A stretch of DNA of 64,000 nt, taken from assembly GCA_949130495.1 (NCBI GenBank), contig OX422209.1:694262757-694326756 (forward strand). Direction: 5' to 3'. Positions 44,745 through 55,996 of the stretch are shown here, one piece after another (the stretch's first letter is position 1; each line of letters opens with the position of its first letter). The translations under genes were made by a program, and so were the position numbers. Source of the DNA: Sambucus nigra. Lineage: Eukaryota; Streptophyta; Magnoliopsida; Dipsacales; Adoxaceae. The notes beneath the pieces were generated by a model. The model was given only the letters and a program-made list of their open reading frames with translations. It searched no databases and was not told the origin of the DNA.

Positions 44745-47530
44745 TTTACTAGAATTTAAGGGGTGGTTTGGTAACCAAGATACTTATAATGAATTGAGAT
44801 TTTTATGTTCTTGTCACCATCCAACCATGATTGTTATTTTTGATCCTATGGTTCCTTTTGATTCTATCCACTCCTCCTTTTGAATTCTATTGATTTCCAA
44901 ATAACTTCTCTTAATATTAGACCTTCTCTTGTTCCTAATCTTTAGATCCTTCATCACTCATCTTTTTAAGATTTTTCTGTTCTCTCAAACATTTCCCATT
45001 CCATCCTTTTTCAATTTTTTTCTTAACAACAATGCTCCTGTCATGTCCTTCATTTATCCTAATACATCTCTAAAAGTTAAAAAAGATATTTGGCACGCCA
45101 TATGTTCTATTCATTCTAACACCAACAATGTTAGTTTAATGGTTTGTGAATTCAATGCCATTATTGGATTTCATGAAAGAATTAGTGGAATAATCCCCCT
45201 AGATCCTCTTATAATGACTTTAAATCCATTATTGATTCCTTTTCTTTTCTATGTATGTATTTCAAGGGTCCTCAAATGATATGGTCCGGTGGATGGGATG
45301 TCAGTGGCCATATTGAACAAAAGTTAGATAGGGTCCTATGCAATACTCAGTGGTTGGATTCATGGCCTAATTCTTTTTAAGATGTTCTCCCTAGATTATC
45401 CTCTGAACGGTCTCACCTTATTATCTTTTTTCATACACCTTTTAAAGAGGTCCTTGTCCTTTTAAATTCAAATCCATGTGGATGATGCACAAAACTTTCA
45501 CAGATATTATGACCACTTATTGGTTCAATTGCCATTTTTATGGATGTGAGATGTATATTACAATAATCAAGCTTAAGGATTTAAAAGTTACTTGAAGGAA
45601 TGTAACATCAATACCTTTGGGAATGTTTTTGATAATATGAAAGGTGCTCAAAACAATCTCAATAAAATCCAAGATGATATATCTAATGGAGATATAACTG
45701 AGGCAAACCTTTAAGATAAGATTAAAGCCAAAGTGAAAATAAAGGAGACTCTCAATATTCAATTTGAGTATTGGAAGGAAAAAGCTAATGTGGACTAGTT
45801 TAATTATGGCGATAAATGCACAAGATTCTTTTTTTAACTACGATAAAGTCAGAAATTTTATCTTTCGAATTTCTTGCTTTATTGATGGTGTTAATGTTTT
45901 TGGTAATGCCATATTGCTTGTCATGCGGTTTACTTTTACCAAAACCTCCACAATGACCCTAACCCTGATTTCATTAATCCTCATCTCTCATTGACTGCAT
46001 TCCTCACCTTATTTTTTTATAAAGACGACATTATGCTCACTTCAATCCCATCTGACCATGACATAAAGTCCGTTGTTTTCAATATGAGTGGTTCCACTAC
46101 TCCAGGCCTTGATGGATTTAATGGTTCTTTCTATTATAAAAATTGGGTTATCATTAATAAAGAAGCAATTGGTTAAGTTAAGCACTTCTTCATTTATGGG
46201 TGGATCCCCCTAATGATAATTCTAACTTTGTTGCTCTGATCCTTAAACTTGATTGTGCTAATATCTCTTCTTATTTTAGACCTATTGTTATGAAAAATTT
46301 CATCTTTAAAATCATTCCTAAAATAATTGTTGATAGGAATGAGAGTATCACTTCTAAAATTATTGCTCCTAATCAAGTTTCTTTCATAAAAGGAAGGGAT
46401 ATCTCTAATAGTATTGGGTTTGTTTCTGAAGGCTTTAATCAGATTGATAAAAGGTCTTTTGGTGGTAACATCTAATTAAAAGTTGATATTGCTAAAGCCT
46501 TTTATACCATCAAATGGAAATTTATTCTTATTATTCTTCATAGGTTTGGCTTCAGTTCTAAATTTTTTAATTGGATTGATGCTCTTCTTAAGTCTTATAA
46601 TCTTTCTATTCTTATAAATGGTTATCCTAATGGCTATTTCTCTTATACTAGAGGGGTCAGGCAAGGTGACCCTTTGCCTCCCCTCTTATTTTGCATTGGT
46701 AAGGAAATTATTAATAGAGGCATTCAAAAGATCATACTGGACGGCCTTGTCAAGCCTTCTTATACTCCTCCTGGATATCCCATATTATCTCACTCTTTAT
46801 ATGCTGATGACCTGATCATATTCTGTAGAGATAATAGGAGAACTATTTTAAATTTTTTTATATTTTCTAGATAAATATGTTGATGTCTCTATTCAACATA
46901 TCAATAAAGCTAAAAGTTCTTTCTTCATAGAAAAGATTTCTTTGAACATAAAAGATTCTATTATAGATCTCATTGACTTTAATGAAGGCTATGCCCCTTT
47001 CACGTATTTAGGCGTGCCTATCTGGAAACCTTCAAAGGAAATATATTTGCGACCTTGTGTTGTGGTCCATTCAATGATTTTACGTTGTGATTAGTTTTCG
47101 AACCTTACCCACTATGTTGATAAAATGGTATTGTATCAAGAAGGCCTAAAATAGTGAGAGGATAATGATAAACTTAAGGAAGGGTGAAGGATAACTGTAA
47201 TGGTTAGGCACACATAAATCCAATATTGGAAGAAATCTTCCCATAAGTTGTTTTGATTGGTCTGCAATTCTGGATACTCTAAATTTATTTACCATATCTT
47301 GATCTCCAAATTAGGTGTTATGATCTCTAAATTCCATTTTGGTTATATAAAATTATTATCTAATATTTATGATGTTTCATATGATTATTTTATTAGACGT
47401 TGCACTCGCATTTTAGGTTTTTCTAATTTTTTGAGTTTCCACATGTCTCATACCCACACCATTCACCTGCATACGCCCTTCACAAAGTACAATTGCATTC
47501 CATCTGCATTTTTGAAGTTAAAGAGGTAAG
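44745..47530 (+). pseudogene. LINE (L1-type) ORF2 relic: endonuclease and reverse transcriptase
   Basis: Endonuclease part (44745-45430): EFNAIIGFHERISG near 45140 (GDFNA in active copies), MIWSGGWDVSGHIEQKLDR and LSSERSHLIIF. Linker with YWKEKANVD then a stop and NYGDKCTRFFF (45760-45840). RT part (45990-46870): PGLDGFNGSFY, APNQVSFIKGRDI, VDIAKAFYTIKW, NGYPNGYFSYTRGVRQGDPL and an intact YADD at 46800-46811. Thumb-like AKSSFFIEK and YLGVPIW follow to about 47040, then weak C-terminal matches (47257-47400). It has many stops and frameshifts and cannot be active. I see no clear poly(A) tail at its end. Confidence 0.85.
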
Positions 47531-47994
47531 GTTTCATGTTATTCAAGTATGCTAGCAGGACTATTGTTAAATGCAGTCCTTATACATGACTTTGAATGAA
47601 AATCCTTTTTTCACTATGGTTCATTGGCGGCTGCATATGTGAATATATATTTATCACATTATGTATTTCACAACCTTGACCAAATCCCATGTTATTGTAT
47701 TTCTTCAACTTAATCCATGTATGACCTGGGCAGGTACTGGTTTCTTATTGCAGAAACCACTTATCACTTTCCATCCATCTCTTACCTCCTGTTTCTGTAA
47801 CCTCAATAAATGTATTTATTTCACTGGGAAGATGTATATTATACTTTATTGACTTATTTAATGTTCATAAATATGTGTGTCAGGTCTGAGAATATATCTT
47901 GGGCTAGGTATTTGTAGAAATCATTTACTTAAATTTGTATTTTTTCTACTCCCTTAATTTGATTATACTTTATGGTTCAAAAACATTATTTATG
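47531..47994. other. Unassigned AT-rich sequence
   Basis: There is no recognised gene, repeat or transposon end. It lies between the LINE and a PPR-like fragment and may include the LINE 3' end. Short ORFs here have no family resemblance. Confidence 0.5.
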
Positions 47995-47997
47995 TTA

Positions 47998-48146
47998 TTA
48001 AAATTTGGTGTTTATTTATCCTTTGTAATGCTTTTTCTATATATGCAAAATGCTTTGGAGTTGAACATCCACGTAAGTTATTTGACGAAATGCCACATAA
48101 AGATGTTGTGTCTTGGACAGGGATACTATCCTCCCGTGTTAAATAG
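47998..48146 (+). pseudogene. PPR protein gene fragment (PLS-class motif)
   Basis: In the frame of 48015 the sequence reads LCNAFSIYAKCFGVEHPRK, LFDEMPHKDVVSWTGI and a stop at 48144-48146. NA.S.YAKC and KLFDEMP.KDVVSWT are hallmark residues of consecutive L- and S-type PPR motifs in plant organelle RNA-binding proteins. Only about 45 residues are left, without neighbouring motifs, so it is a gene fragment and not a gene. It lies close to a CACTA-type region, so capture by a transposon is possible but not shown. Confidence 0.7.
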
Positions 48147-48156
48147 GGGAACCACA

Positions 48157-48885
48157 TGAAGGGCCGAACAGAAACAAGTTTACTGAAGCAGCATCAGAAA
48201 ACTCAAGCTATGGAGATCATCGAGAAGCAACAACACGTGGAGGAACTTAAAGAGAACGAGGTGGGATTCTTAATTTTTCGTGAATCATCCTCTGCCTTGC
48301 AACCCATAGAGGCTCATTTCTAATTGTTCATTCTTTAATTTGTACTTCAATTGTTCACATCGTTAATGCAGACCCTCTTACAATGTATCCACACACACCC
48401 TTTTATCATTTTTAATGTAATTTACTTACCAAACGTAACCAAACAATCCATCCCTACCATCTCTATGACGAACTAAAATCACCTACATGTTAAAAACTCT
48501 AACCCCCGAAACTCCCACATACCCAAAATATCCCAGCATCAAACACAATCGCAATTACAAACCCACAACAGAAATGGACCATAACCTGCCATTAGCTATG
48601 TTGGGAGACTTCCAGATAACAAATCACACATTAAAGAGCTCAAAATGCGAATTGTCAGTCAATACTAAAGTGGAGCAGGCAGTAATCCTCCAAGTAAAAT
48701 GGGTAGCAGCCCAAGTAAGGCTCCTCATCCAATCGGATCAGCTAGTACCAGTGAAGGAAAGAATTCCCATTGTGAGGGTCTTGGAGTTACTATACACGAA
48801 AGAAGCTCAGATTAGGGTGAATAATAGACTTCATTGGCCTGAGGAGTATCCTATACTCATTTACAAAAAAATACCATCTATTTAG
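48157..48885 (+). other. Unidentified coding-like region upstream of the Ulp1-like gene
   Basis: A short charged stretch (MKGRTETSLLKQHQKTQAME, rich in E and K) begins at 48157 and ends at a possible donor site near 48260. A 132-codon ORF at 48487-48885 (MLKTLTPETPTYPKYPSIKH...) follows on the same strand. I do not recognise either family. Their codons are less broken than their surroundings, and they could be 5' exons of the CACTA-type transposon whose Ulp1-like exons lie at 51173-52383. Confidence 0.3.
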
Positions 48886-51172
48886 TTGTTACTCCATTGC
48901 TTACATTTAATATTTCACCTTTTCATATCGTTCTAATTCTTCATCTCTTTCATGAAATTCAGCGTGACTTGAACCAAATATGGAGTATAACACTTGATCT
49001 CCACTTCAATCATGTTGCTAGACTTGAAATTCTGAACGTTTTTTTTTTCACATAGGGTGATCTTAATGGAATAGGAAAGTTGATAGCGATCCAAAAACAT
49101 TTTATATGGAAGAGTCGCATAGTGACCGTTCAGTCGGTGGTGCGTGGACATGAATCCTATGATTTCATCTTCACATGAATTGTATCCAGGCATGAACCTA
49201 TGTTACCAGAGCCTATAGGTGCTTCTTGGTTCGGTAAAATACGAGTGTGCATCATCAAAGGCATTAAAATATATGAGTACATCACTATTAAAGATTCAAC
49301 CTCTCGAGTTATTGCATGTCCTACGATGACGGACACATTAACTGGAATAAGTCAACATGTTCTGAACCAATCTTAGGGATGCAATGATGTTAACCAAATC
49401 AGTGAACAGGTCAGGAGAAGTGACATAACCAAATAATGCATCCCTATCAATAGGCTCCCAAATGGAAGCCCCCTCACTTCTTTTATTCCACCAATTAAAT
49501 TTTGACTCATTGAAATCCAAATTAGTATTGACTGCACAGTTTTACACATCCGATAACTCCACAGTTTTACAGAGCCGATGACTACACAATTTTACACAGT
49601 CGGCGACTCCATAGATCCCTTACCTCTATAACACAGTCGGCGCACCTCTCCGATTTACTTAAACTATTTTTTTTATTGTTATTTCTTGACTGAACTAGGT
49701 GTCCACCCAAGCGTGTTATTTCTTGATAGACTATTCTGTGATTTCTTGACTGACTATGGTAAAAAACCGTGTGATTTCTTGAACTGTGATGATTTCTATT
49801 GTAAGATTTATTGAACTGTGATTTCTATTGTGTGATTTCTATTCAGTCGTTGTTTTTTTCTTAATCTATTGTGATTTCTTGACTGAATTAGAATTTAGAA
49901 TAAAATTTTACTCGTTGACAACATAAAACTTACAGAGGCACAAATATGTTATATTATAACTGTTATCTATTTCATTTTTGTTATATTATCTATATCTGTT
50001 TGGCTTGAAATAACTGATATAATAAACAAAGAAAGGTTCTACAGTTCAATGAGACGTTTTATTCTCCTGCCAATACTCTTATTTTATATCCCCATAGCAT
50101 TCCAAAAACTCATTCTAATTATTTAATAATTTGGGGATGGGAACTCTTTAGAATTTGATCTCAGTGTCCTTATTTGGTCAGCAATGTGATAATGTCTTAG
50201 GAATTTATGGGGAATTTCCTTTTTATTTTTCACTCTGTGCAAAGAATCAGATTCTTTATTTTTTTAAGAGGGATTTTTATATGAGAAAGGTTTAACTGAC
50301 TTCTTTGTTTTTAGGTTCTCTTCCACCATTTGGTACTGATTATGCACTTATTACTTATCGTATTTGTCTCCTAATTTGGGTTTTACTACTTGGTTTCATT
50401 TTTCTCTACTTCTATTTCTCCCTCCTCCGTATTTTTCTCCTACTGAGATTGGTTAATCTTGGCATCCGCCAAGGTTACCATACCCATTTTATGCTGTTTT
50501 TGTAGGTTCTCAATGTAAGTATGCTTCTACACATATTCTTACTTGGCTTGGATGAGATAAGGAGGCAGTAGCAGTAAGCTTGGGTGGTTCTCTAATTGCC
50601 TTAGCAATTAAGAAGATATGTGCTTTGTTAGATAAGTGAATGGGAATATGAGACAGAGTTGCTTATACAGGCGCAATGGTGGATTCAATTATAGGGAGGA
50701 AATTGGGGCTCCAATTGAATACTTGCACAGGGCGTTTGTGTAAGTACTAAGATTTGTCAGTCATATCTAGTAGAAGAAATAATTATATAAGAATGTGTTT
50801 GTGATCGATGACTCCTATGTTAAAAGTATCTATCAAGATAAAAGTGTTAAATATTCTTCTAATCTCCTATCGATGACTCCCTTGTTAAAAGTAGATATCA
50901 AGATGAAAAGTATCCAAAAAATACCATTTATGTCCGTGTCGAAATGACTCCTACCCAAATCCATTTCATAATGCCTTTTGTGTCTATCATGTCATGCCTT
51001 ATGGGGTTTGCGTTGTGTCTGGATTGTTATCAATCCTTATTAATGAGTCGTGTCATATATTATACGCAGGCTATATGCTAGTTTATAGTGAATTCCTTAG
51101 TTTGTACTTAATTTAGACTAGTTAATGAGATAATTGTAATTTGACCTTTTGTATTTTGACATTCTTAATCAG
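48886..51172. other. Unassigned region, partly low complexity
   Basis: No recognised domain. Small-scale structure: cacagttttacacagtcggc-type units repeated three to four times at 49550-49645; repeated gtgatttcttgactga at 49680-49880; and a direct repeat of atcgatgactcc(c/t)(a/t)tgttaaaag at 50806 and 50872. ORFs at 48933-49193 and 49338-49520 (minus) and 50305-50505 (plus) have no family I know. It may be intron and spacer sequence of the CACTA-type element. Confidence 0.4.
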
Positions 51173-52383
51173 GTAAAAAGTAAGGAAAAAAAGAAAGATT
51201 CTGGTGGAAAAGATGGTGCAATTATTGCATTTGCTAATATGCTTGATAACATCATGACGATGGATACGGTGAAGGTTCCGGTGGCTATTTTTTATGATGA
51301 TCTTGAGATCACCTATATTCCAAAAAATGAATTAATACGATTTTGTAAGATGTAAGAATTAAATGGAGCTTGCATTATCACATACATGAGGTTAGATTTA
51401 AGTTTTACCAAGTTTTATTTAATTCGTGAATGCATACATGAGGTTAGATGGATTTTACATTTTTGCATACATGAATGCCTCTCTAACTCACGTGCATTTG
51501 ATTTATGTATAGATGCCTATATGACAAATTTGGAAGGAGTTTTGAAGTTATTAGATTCGTAAATCCCCTCTCCATTCAGGACGCATTTTCTAAAAACATT
51601 GGGCATCAATTTATAACAGAAACTCTATAGAAGGTATTAGACAAACAAATATTTGTTATTCCATTCAATACCGAGTAAGTTTGGTAGATATGTAAAAAAT
51701 TTCTAGCATAATAAATGTGCGTATGTATAATATTCCTAATCTCCAATAATTCTTCATAATATAGGTATCATTGGGTTTTACTTGTGGTCGACTTTATTTA
51801 GAACAATGTGTTTTGGGTTGATTCTTTACACGGGGAACCGAGCTTGCACCTTAAGCTTTATATAAAAACGTAAGTAGTGTCCTAAATAAATGCTTATAAT
51901 AAAATTATTGATTTCATTTTACATAATTGTAATATAATTATGTCACTATTTTTTTTTATTGAAGTGGAATTAGATCGTTTTTGACAATCAAAGGAAAAAG
52001 ATCATTACTAAACTGGGAGAAAGTTAAGGTATTTGTTCGATAAATTAAATTTAATATTTAGGTATTCACATTTGACATGAGTAATATACTAGCTCCTTTA
52101 TTTTTAGGGCCCTAAACAACGAAGAGAAATTGTGTGTGGTTTTTTGTATTGAAGTTCATGCGAGAGCTCTTAGAAAATTCATCGAAGTCTATAAATATGA
52201 AGGTAACATGTTTTTCAATATTTTTTTTACATTATTTTTTATTTAGATGTGATAAAAGATAAATTTTATTTTATTTGTCTTGTTTAGATGAAGGAGTTGG
52301 CTGGAAAATCGTCATATCAAATTCATGAGATCAATGAACTTCACCATGAGTTCATTGAATTTATTGAGCCCTATATAACATAA
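51173..52383 (+). pseudogene. Ulp1-like (C48) cysteine protease gene of a CACTA-type transposon, broken
   Basis: Ulp1-like proteases cleave SUMO-type modifiers; many plant CACTA and MULE elements carry them with unknown role. Six exons with gt/ag borders can be traced: 51173-51390, 51513-51674, 51765-51869, 51965-52028, 52108-about 52203, 52289-52383. Key parts are YDKFGRSFEVIRFVNP, VIPFNTEYHWVLLVVDF (catalytic His in YHW), VFWVDSLHGEP (Asp) and VCGF (the Cys position), ending in IHEINELHHEFIEFIEPYIT and a stop. Defects: TAA at 51353-51355, TAG in exon 2 (TL*KV), TAG in exon 3 (DFI*NN), and one missing T in a six-T run after VCG that shifts the frame. Upstream exons are not established. Confidence 0.75.
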
Positions 52384-52759
52384 TTTGGAGCACTTTGTCG
52401 ACACAATTTCGTGAAAGCCAAAGGAGGACCGACACATTTATGCATCATTTTTCGATGTACATTTTTTGGAGACATTTTTTTGAATGAACATAGTGGGTAT
52501 ATCTAGCTATGATACATGTAGTAGGTCATTATTTTTTTGTGGATAATTAATGTATATGGTGGGTATATCTATTTATGTCCCACAATTTTTTTTATATCGA
52601 CAAATGTGTTGGTTTGGTGCATTTTAGGTTTATGTGACTTCAAATACAAAAAATTTCAAGACTGTTTTTATGTTATTATAAATTTTGATTTGTGTTTAGA
52701 TTTATTTGTCAACTATGACATTAATATTAGTTATTAATTTTTATTATATATTTAATTTA

Positions 52760-53065
52760 TGACCGTTTATATTAAACCCTCATGTGATGAAATTTTTTAT
52801 GACCTATTTAAAATTTTGAAAATTGTTTATCATTATGCTTTTTAAATCAAATATGACATCTTATAGAGTATATTATGACCCTTTTTTGTATCAGATATGA
52901 CACTTTTTAAAAAACTCATATATAATTGTTACCTAATATGACACTTCTTATGGGTATCAATTATGACACCCAAACTTATGATGCTTTTTAACAAAAAATA
53001 AAGCGTTATAAAATGCATTTTATGACGCTTAAAAAACGTCATAAAAAGGCTTTTTTCTTATAGTA
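52760..53065 (+). mobile_element. CACTA-type 3' terminus with subterminal repeats
   Basis: Units of the form tatgac(g/a)cttttt and aagcgtcataaaa occur about ten times in direct and inverted order between 52786 and 53048. The end cttttttcttatagta (53050-53065) matches the CACTA 3' end tttttcttgtagtg with two changes. The bases after it are tgt. I could not find the matching 5' end, so the left limit of the element is unknown. Confidence 0.65.
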
Positions 53066-54985
53066 TGTAAATTAAAGAAATATAGCGTAATACATTAAAA
53101 TTGGAAAAACATTGCGTAGAGCAACTAAACTAAATAAAATTTCTGGGAGTTGTAAAAAAATTAACACATGCAAAATTGTTAGAAATCAACCGAGAAAATT
53201 GTGATGGGTAGAAACTGTGAAAAAATTTATGACTAGCATAAGTTTTGAACAAATTTTATCACGAATTTTTTTTGTATCGGTTAAATCACAGACGTAGGTG
53301 TCTAAAAACATATCAAATATATGTATTAATTTAAAAATTCCTAAAACTCGAGAGGGACGACCGCCGTCCTCGACCCTACATGGGTTCGCCCCTATTTACC
53401 TCTCACAATCTCAGTCTCGTTCTTCAAGTCATTGAGAGTACAAGGGAAGGGTACACATCATATTTATTGGCGCACGTGGTTCTTGTCACATTAACCCTCT
53501 AGTTAATATTCTAGACTACCACTAACTAATTATCAAAAAATTCTTATTCTACTAATCATTAAAATATTAAAAGAGCAATTTTGACACACCTTACTAGTTT
53601 GCATTACATTTCTTATTAGTGAGGAAACTTGGAACATTTTAGCGTAAAAGACATACCTAAGTCTTAAAAAAATAAAGTTGTAGTGAAGTCTAATTACGAA
53701 AATTAATGATGTACCAAGGTAAAAATAATGAAAAAATAAATCAAACCACATGTCGCACTCCATCACCAGCTTTTGCATCAATAACTGGATGAAGAATCCA
53801 CATTCTTTTAGGTGAGACCACAAACCATCGGTCAAGCAAGCAGGATCAGTGGGGTTAGCCTGACCAACATTACATCACTCCTTTTTAGGGGTGTGTTTCG
53901 ACCGGATCGGATCAGAATAGAGGTGTTCGATTTTTTTTAAATTTTTTGGAATTTTAAAATCCTTTCTAAATTGAAAAATCACCTTTTCAAATTCGTCTAA
54001 TTCGGAATATTCAAAATTTTGAAAAAAATATTATTTGAAAAAATATCGAAAACTCTAAATTGTTAGTTTGATCCTTTTTAGAAATATCGAAAATATCATT
54101 TTTTCCAAATATCTCATTCCAATATAGTTAAAAATGGGTTGAAAATATACATCAATTATGAAGTAGGCATTGTAAGAGAACATAAACAACTAATCACAAT
54201 CCAACAATTTCATAACACCTTAAAAGTTTTCAACATTATGGTTGTGGGTGTGGAGTTAGCAGTTGTTTTCCATTATTTAATGTTATGAAAGTAAAGTTAT
54301 GTCTAGAATAATTAGTTAGTATTTATATGGGGATATCAATGGTTGAGATTTCTTGAAAGGGAGGATCCTGATAATTAACTTACAAACAGTACGCTATATA
54401 TATATAGGTTAGTAAATGATATGGAAAAAAAATTAAAATATATAAGAATATGAATATTTCAAAAAATATTTTGGGTAAATCGGATCGGGGTGATAATGAA
54501 AATTTTTGAATGAAAATCGAAAATTTATGTATGATTTCCAATTCCATTTCAATTTTTTGGAAACTTCAATAATCGAAAATTTAAAAATGACGCCAAAGCT
54601 GAAAAAAATTAGATCGAAAATAAAAAAAATATATAGAAGTTCAAAACTACGTTACACCCATATGGTATTGGAATCAAACTGAAGGAAAGCTCAGCAACAA
54701 AAGAAGCACCAGGTGCTGATTTGAATGTCAGATACCAAGAAAGATCTGTCTGAAGCTCTTCTTGTAGAAGCAGTCAAATCCATTTTTTGGCTTGATTTTA
54801 GATGAGAATTTATTAATGACAAAGAAAGCAAGATAGTTGATACCAATTTTTGAAAAGATGAATGGTATCATCTTACCACATGGTAGAAAATATTTTTTTA
54901 TTTTAACTATTGGATCTTAATTTTTTAATTAGTACTTAATACGTCTAATAATGGCCTTGGTAAATATTATCTCTATTTGTTTTCA
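53066..54985. other. Unassigned AT-rich sequence
   Basis: No gene recognised. At 53930-54620 it is full of short runs such as gaaaattttt and aaattttttgga in both orientations, giving weak self-complementarity; no clean terminal inverted repeats were found. The ORF at 53533-53835 (minus) has no family resemblance. Confidence 0.5.
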
Positions 54986-54989
54986 CTCT

Positions 54990-55165
54990 CTTACCTTTCC
55001 CCCATAATACATGTTGGTGCATAGAGTTATGTAGTCTAGTGTGTTATCTAGGTGGTGGCCTTTTCTGGGTCCCTCTTATTTCTGGTTGTTGTATATACTT
55101 CCTGTATATGGGTTTCGTCCTCTTGACGGGTTGTTTATATAACCCCTTAACGAATAAAAAATAAT
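54990..55165 (+). mobile_element. LINE 3' end fragment
   Basis: The tgttgtatatacttcctgta block followed by gggtttcgtcctcttgacgg and gtttatataaccccttaacg, ending in an A-rich aataaaaaataata, matches the style of plant L1 3' untranslated ends (tgtatacttcctgtatact ... tttttataaa). No coding part is attached. The call rests on pattern memory. Confidence 0.5.
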
Positions 55166-55272
55166 ACATGTTAGTTCATTATATTGACAGCTAGAAAGCA
55201 GAAGTGGTATGATATCTTTTGTTATGAAGGAATATTCATCTTGGGCCAGCTTGTTTGGGTTAGCTACTAAGA

Positions 55273-55345
55273 GGAATCGAACTTAGGACCTTAGGAGTGC
55301 AAGTCCCTTAGTCATGGTCGACTACCACTCAACCAACCCTTGGGG
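55273..55345 (-). mobile_element. tRNA-derived SINE head
   Basis: On the minus strand GGTTGAGTGGTAGT (55334-55321) fits a pol III A box and GTTCGATTCC (55282-55273) fits a B box, about 40 bp apart. The stretch between does not fold as a full tRNA, so it is a SINE head rather than a tRNA gene. The following sequence to about 55200 (agtagctaacccaaacaagc) may be the SINE body. Confidence 0.6.
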
Positions 55346-55598
55346 TTCATAATGACAGTATATATTATGTTATTTAGTTTTTATCTAGTTCATCCTAGTA
55401 CTTATACAATGAAACTGATGTAAGTAGAAGTTTTGGGGATTATTTGTGTTATTTTTTACATTCTTTTTTATAAGTTTTCTTTACTTAATGCGAGTCTGAG
55501 AGCACATGCAGCTAAAGGTCCAATGACTATGACTTGCATTTGTTGGGATGAAATTCTTAATATCACCATATTAGATTATCAAGATTATATAATAAAAT

Positions 55599-55996
55599 TG
55601 TTAGAACTGTTTACCTGAATCCTTAGTGGTGATTGATACTTGGGGTTTAGAGGTCTTCCACAAACTAATCCCTACCTCTCTCTCTCTCTTTCTCTTTATG
55701 AGTTCTCTCTCAATCATGGGAAATGAGGAGGGTAGTATATGAGTGCATTAGCCTTAGGGATTTGAATCCTTAATTATCTAAGCATATAATATTAACCCTA
55801 TAAATTTTAATTAGGTGATTATTGAGTAACGAATAGGTGACTCTTAGGTAACGATATATTACAAAGGCCATACTCATTTTAGATGTCTTATTAGGCTATA
55901 CTAATTAGATCACTTAATTAGCCCAAAAATAATAAAAGCCCAAATACATTATTATTTAATATGTAATCCCAAGTTATTATATTAAAAAATATTCCA
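55599..55996 (-). mobile_element. Copia 3' LTR (398 bp)
   Basis: Ends are TGTTAGAACTG and ATATTCCA on the plus strand. Just outside the right end the plus strand reads ataatctcccacgtgag, whose complement is a G/A-rich tract fitting a polypurine tract for a minus-strand element. The Copia coding relics to the right are on the minus strand, so this is the 3' LTR. A CT run lies at 55674-55696. The 5' LTR is not in the window. Confidence 0.7.

Noticed and set aside
53886..54650. hAT- or MITE-like element starting aggggtgtg
   Set aside because: The proposed far end shares only gggtgt with the start, and no target duplication was found.
55261..55345. tRNA gene on the minus strand
   Set aside because: A and B boxes are present but the stems of a cloverleaf are not; it fits a SINE head better.
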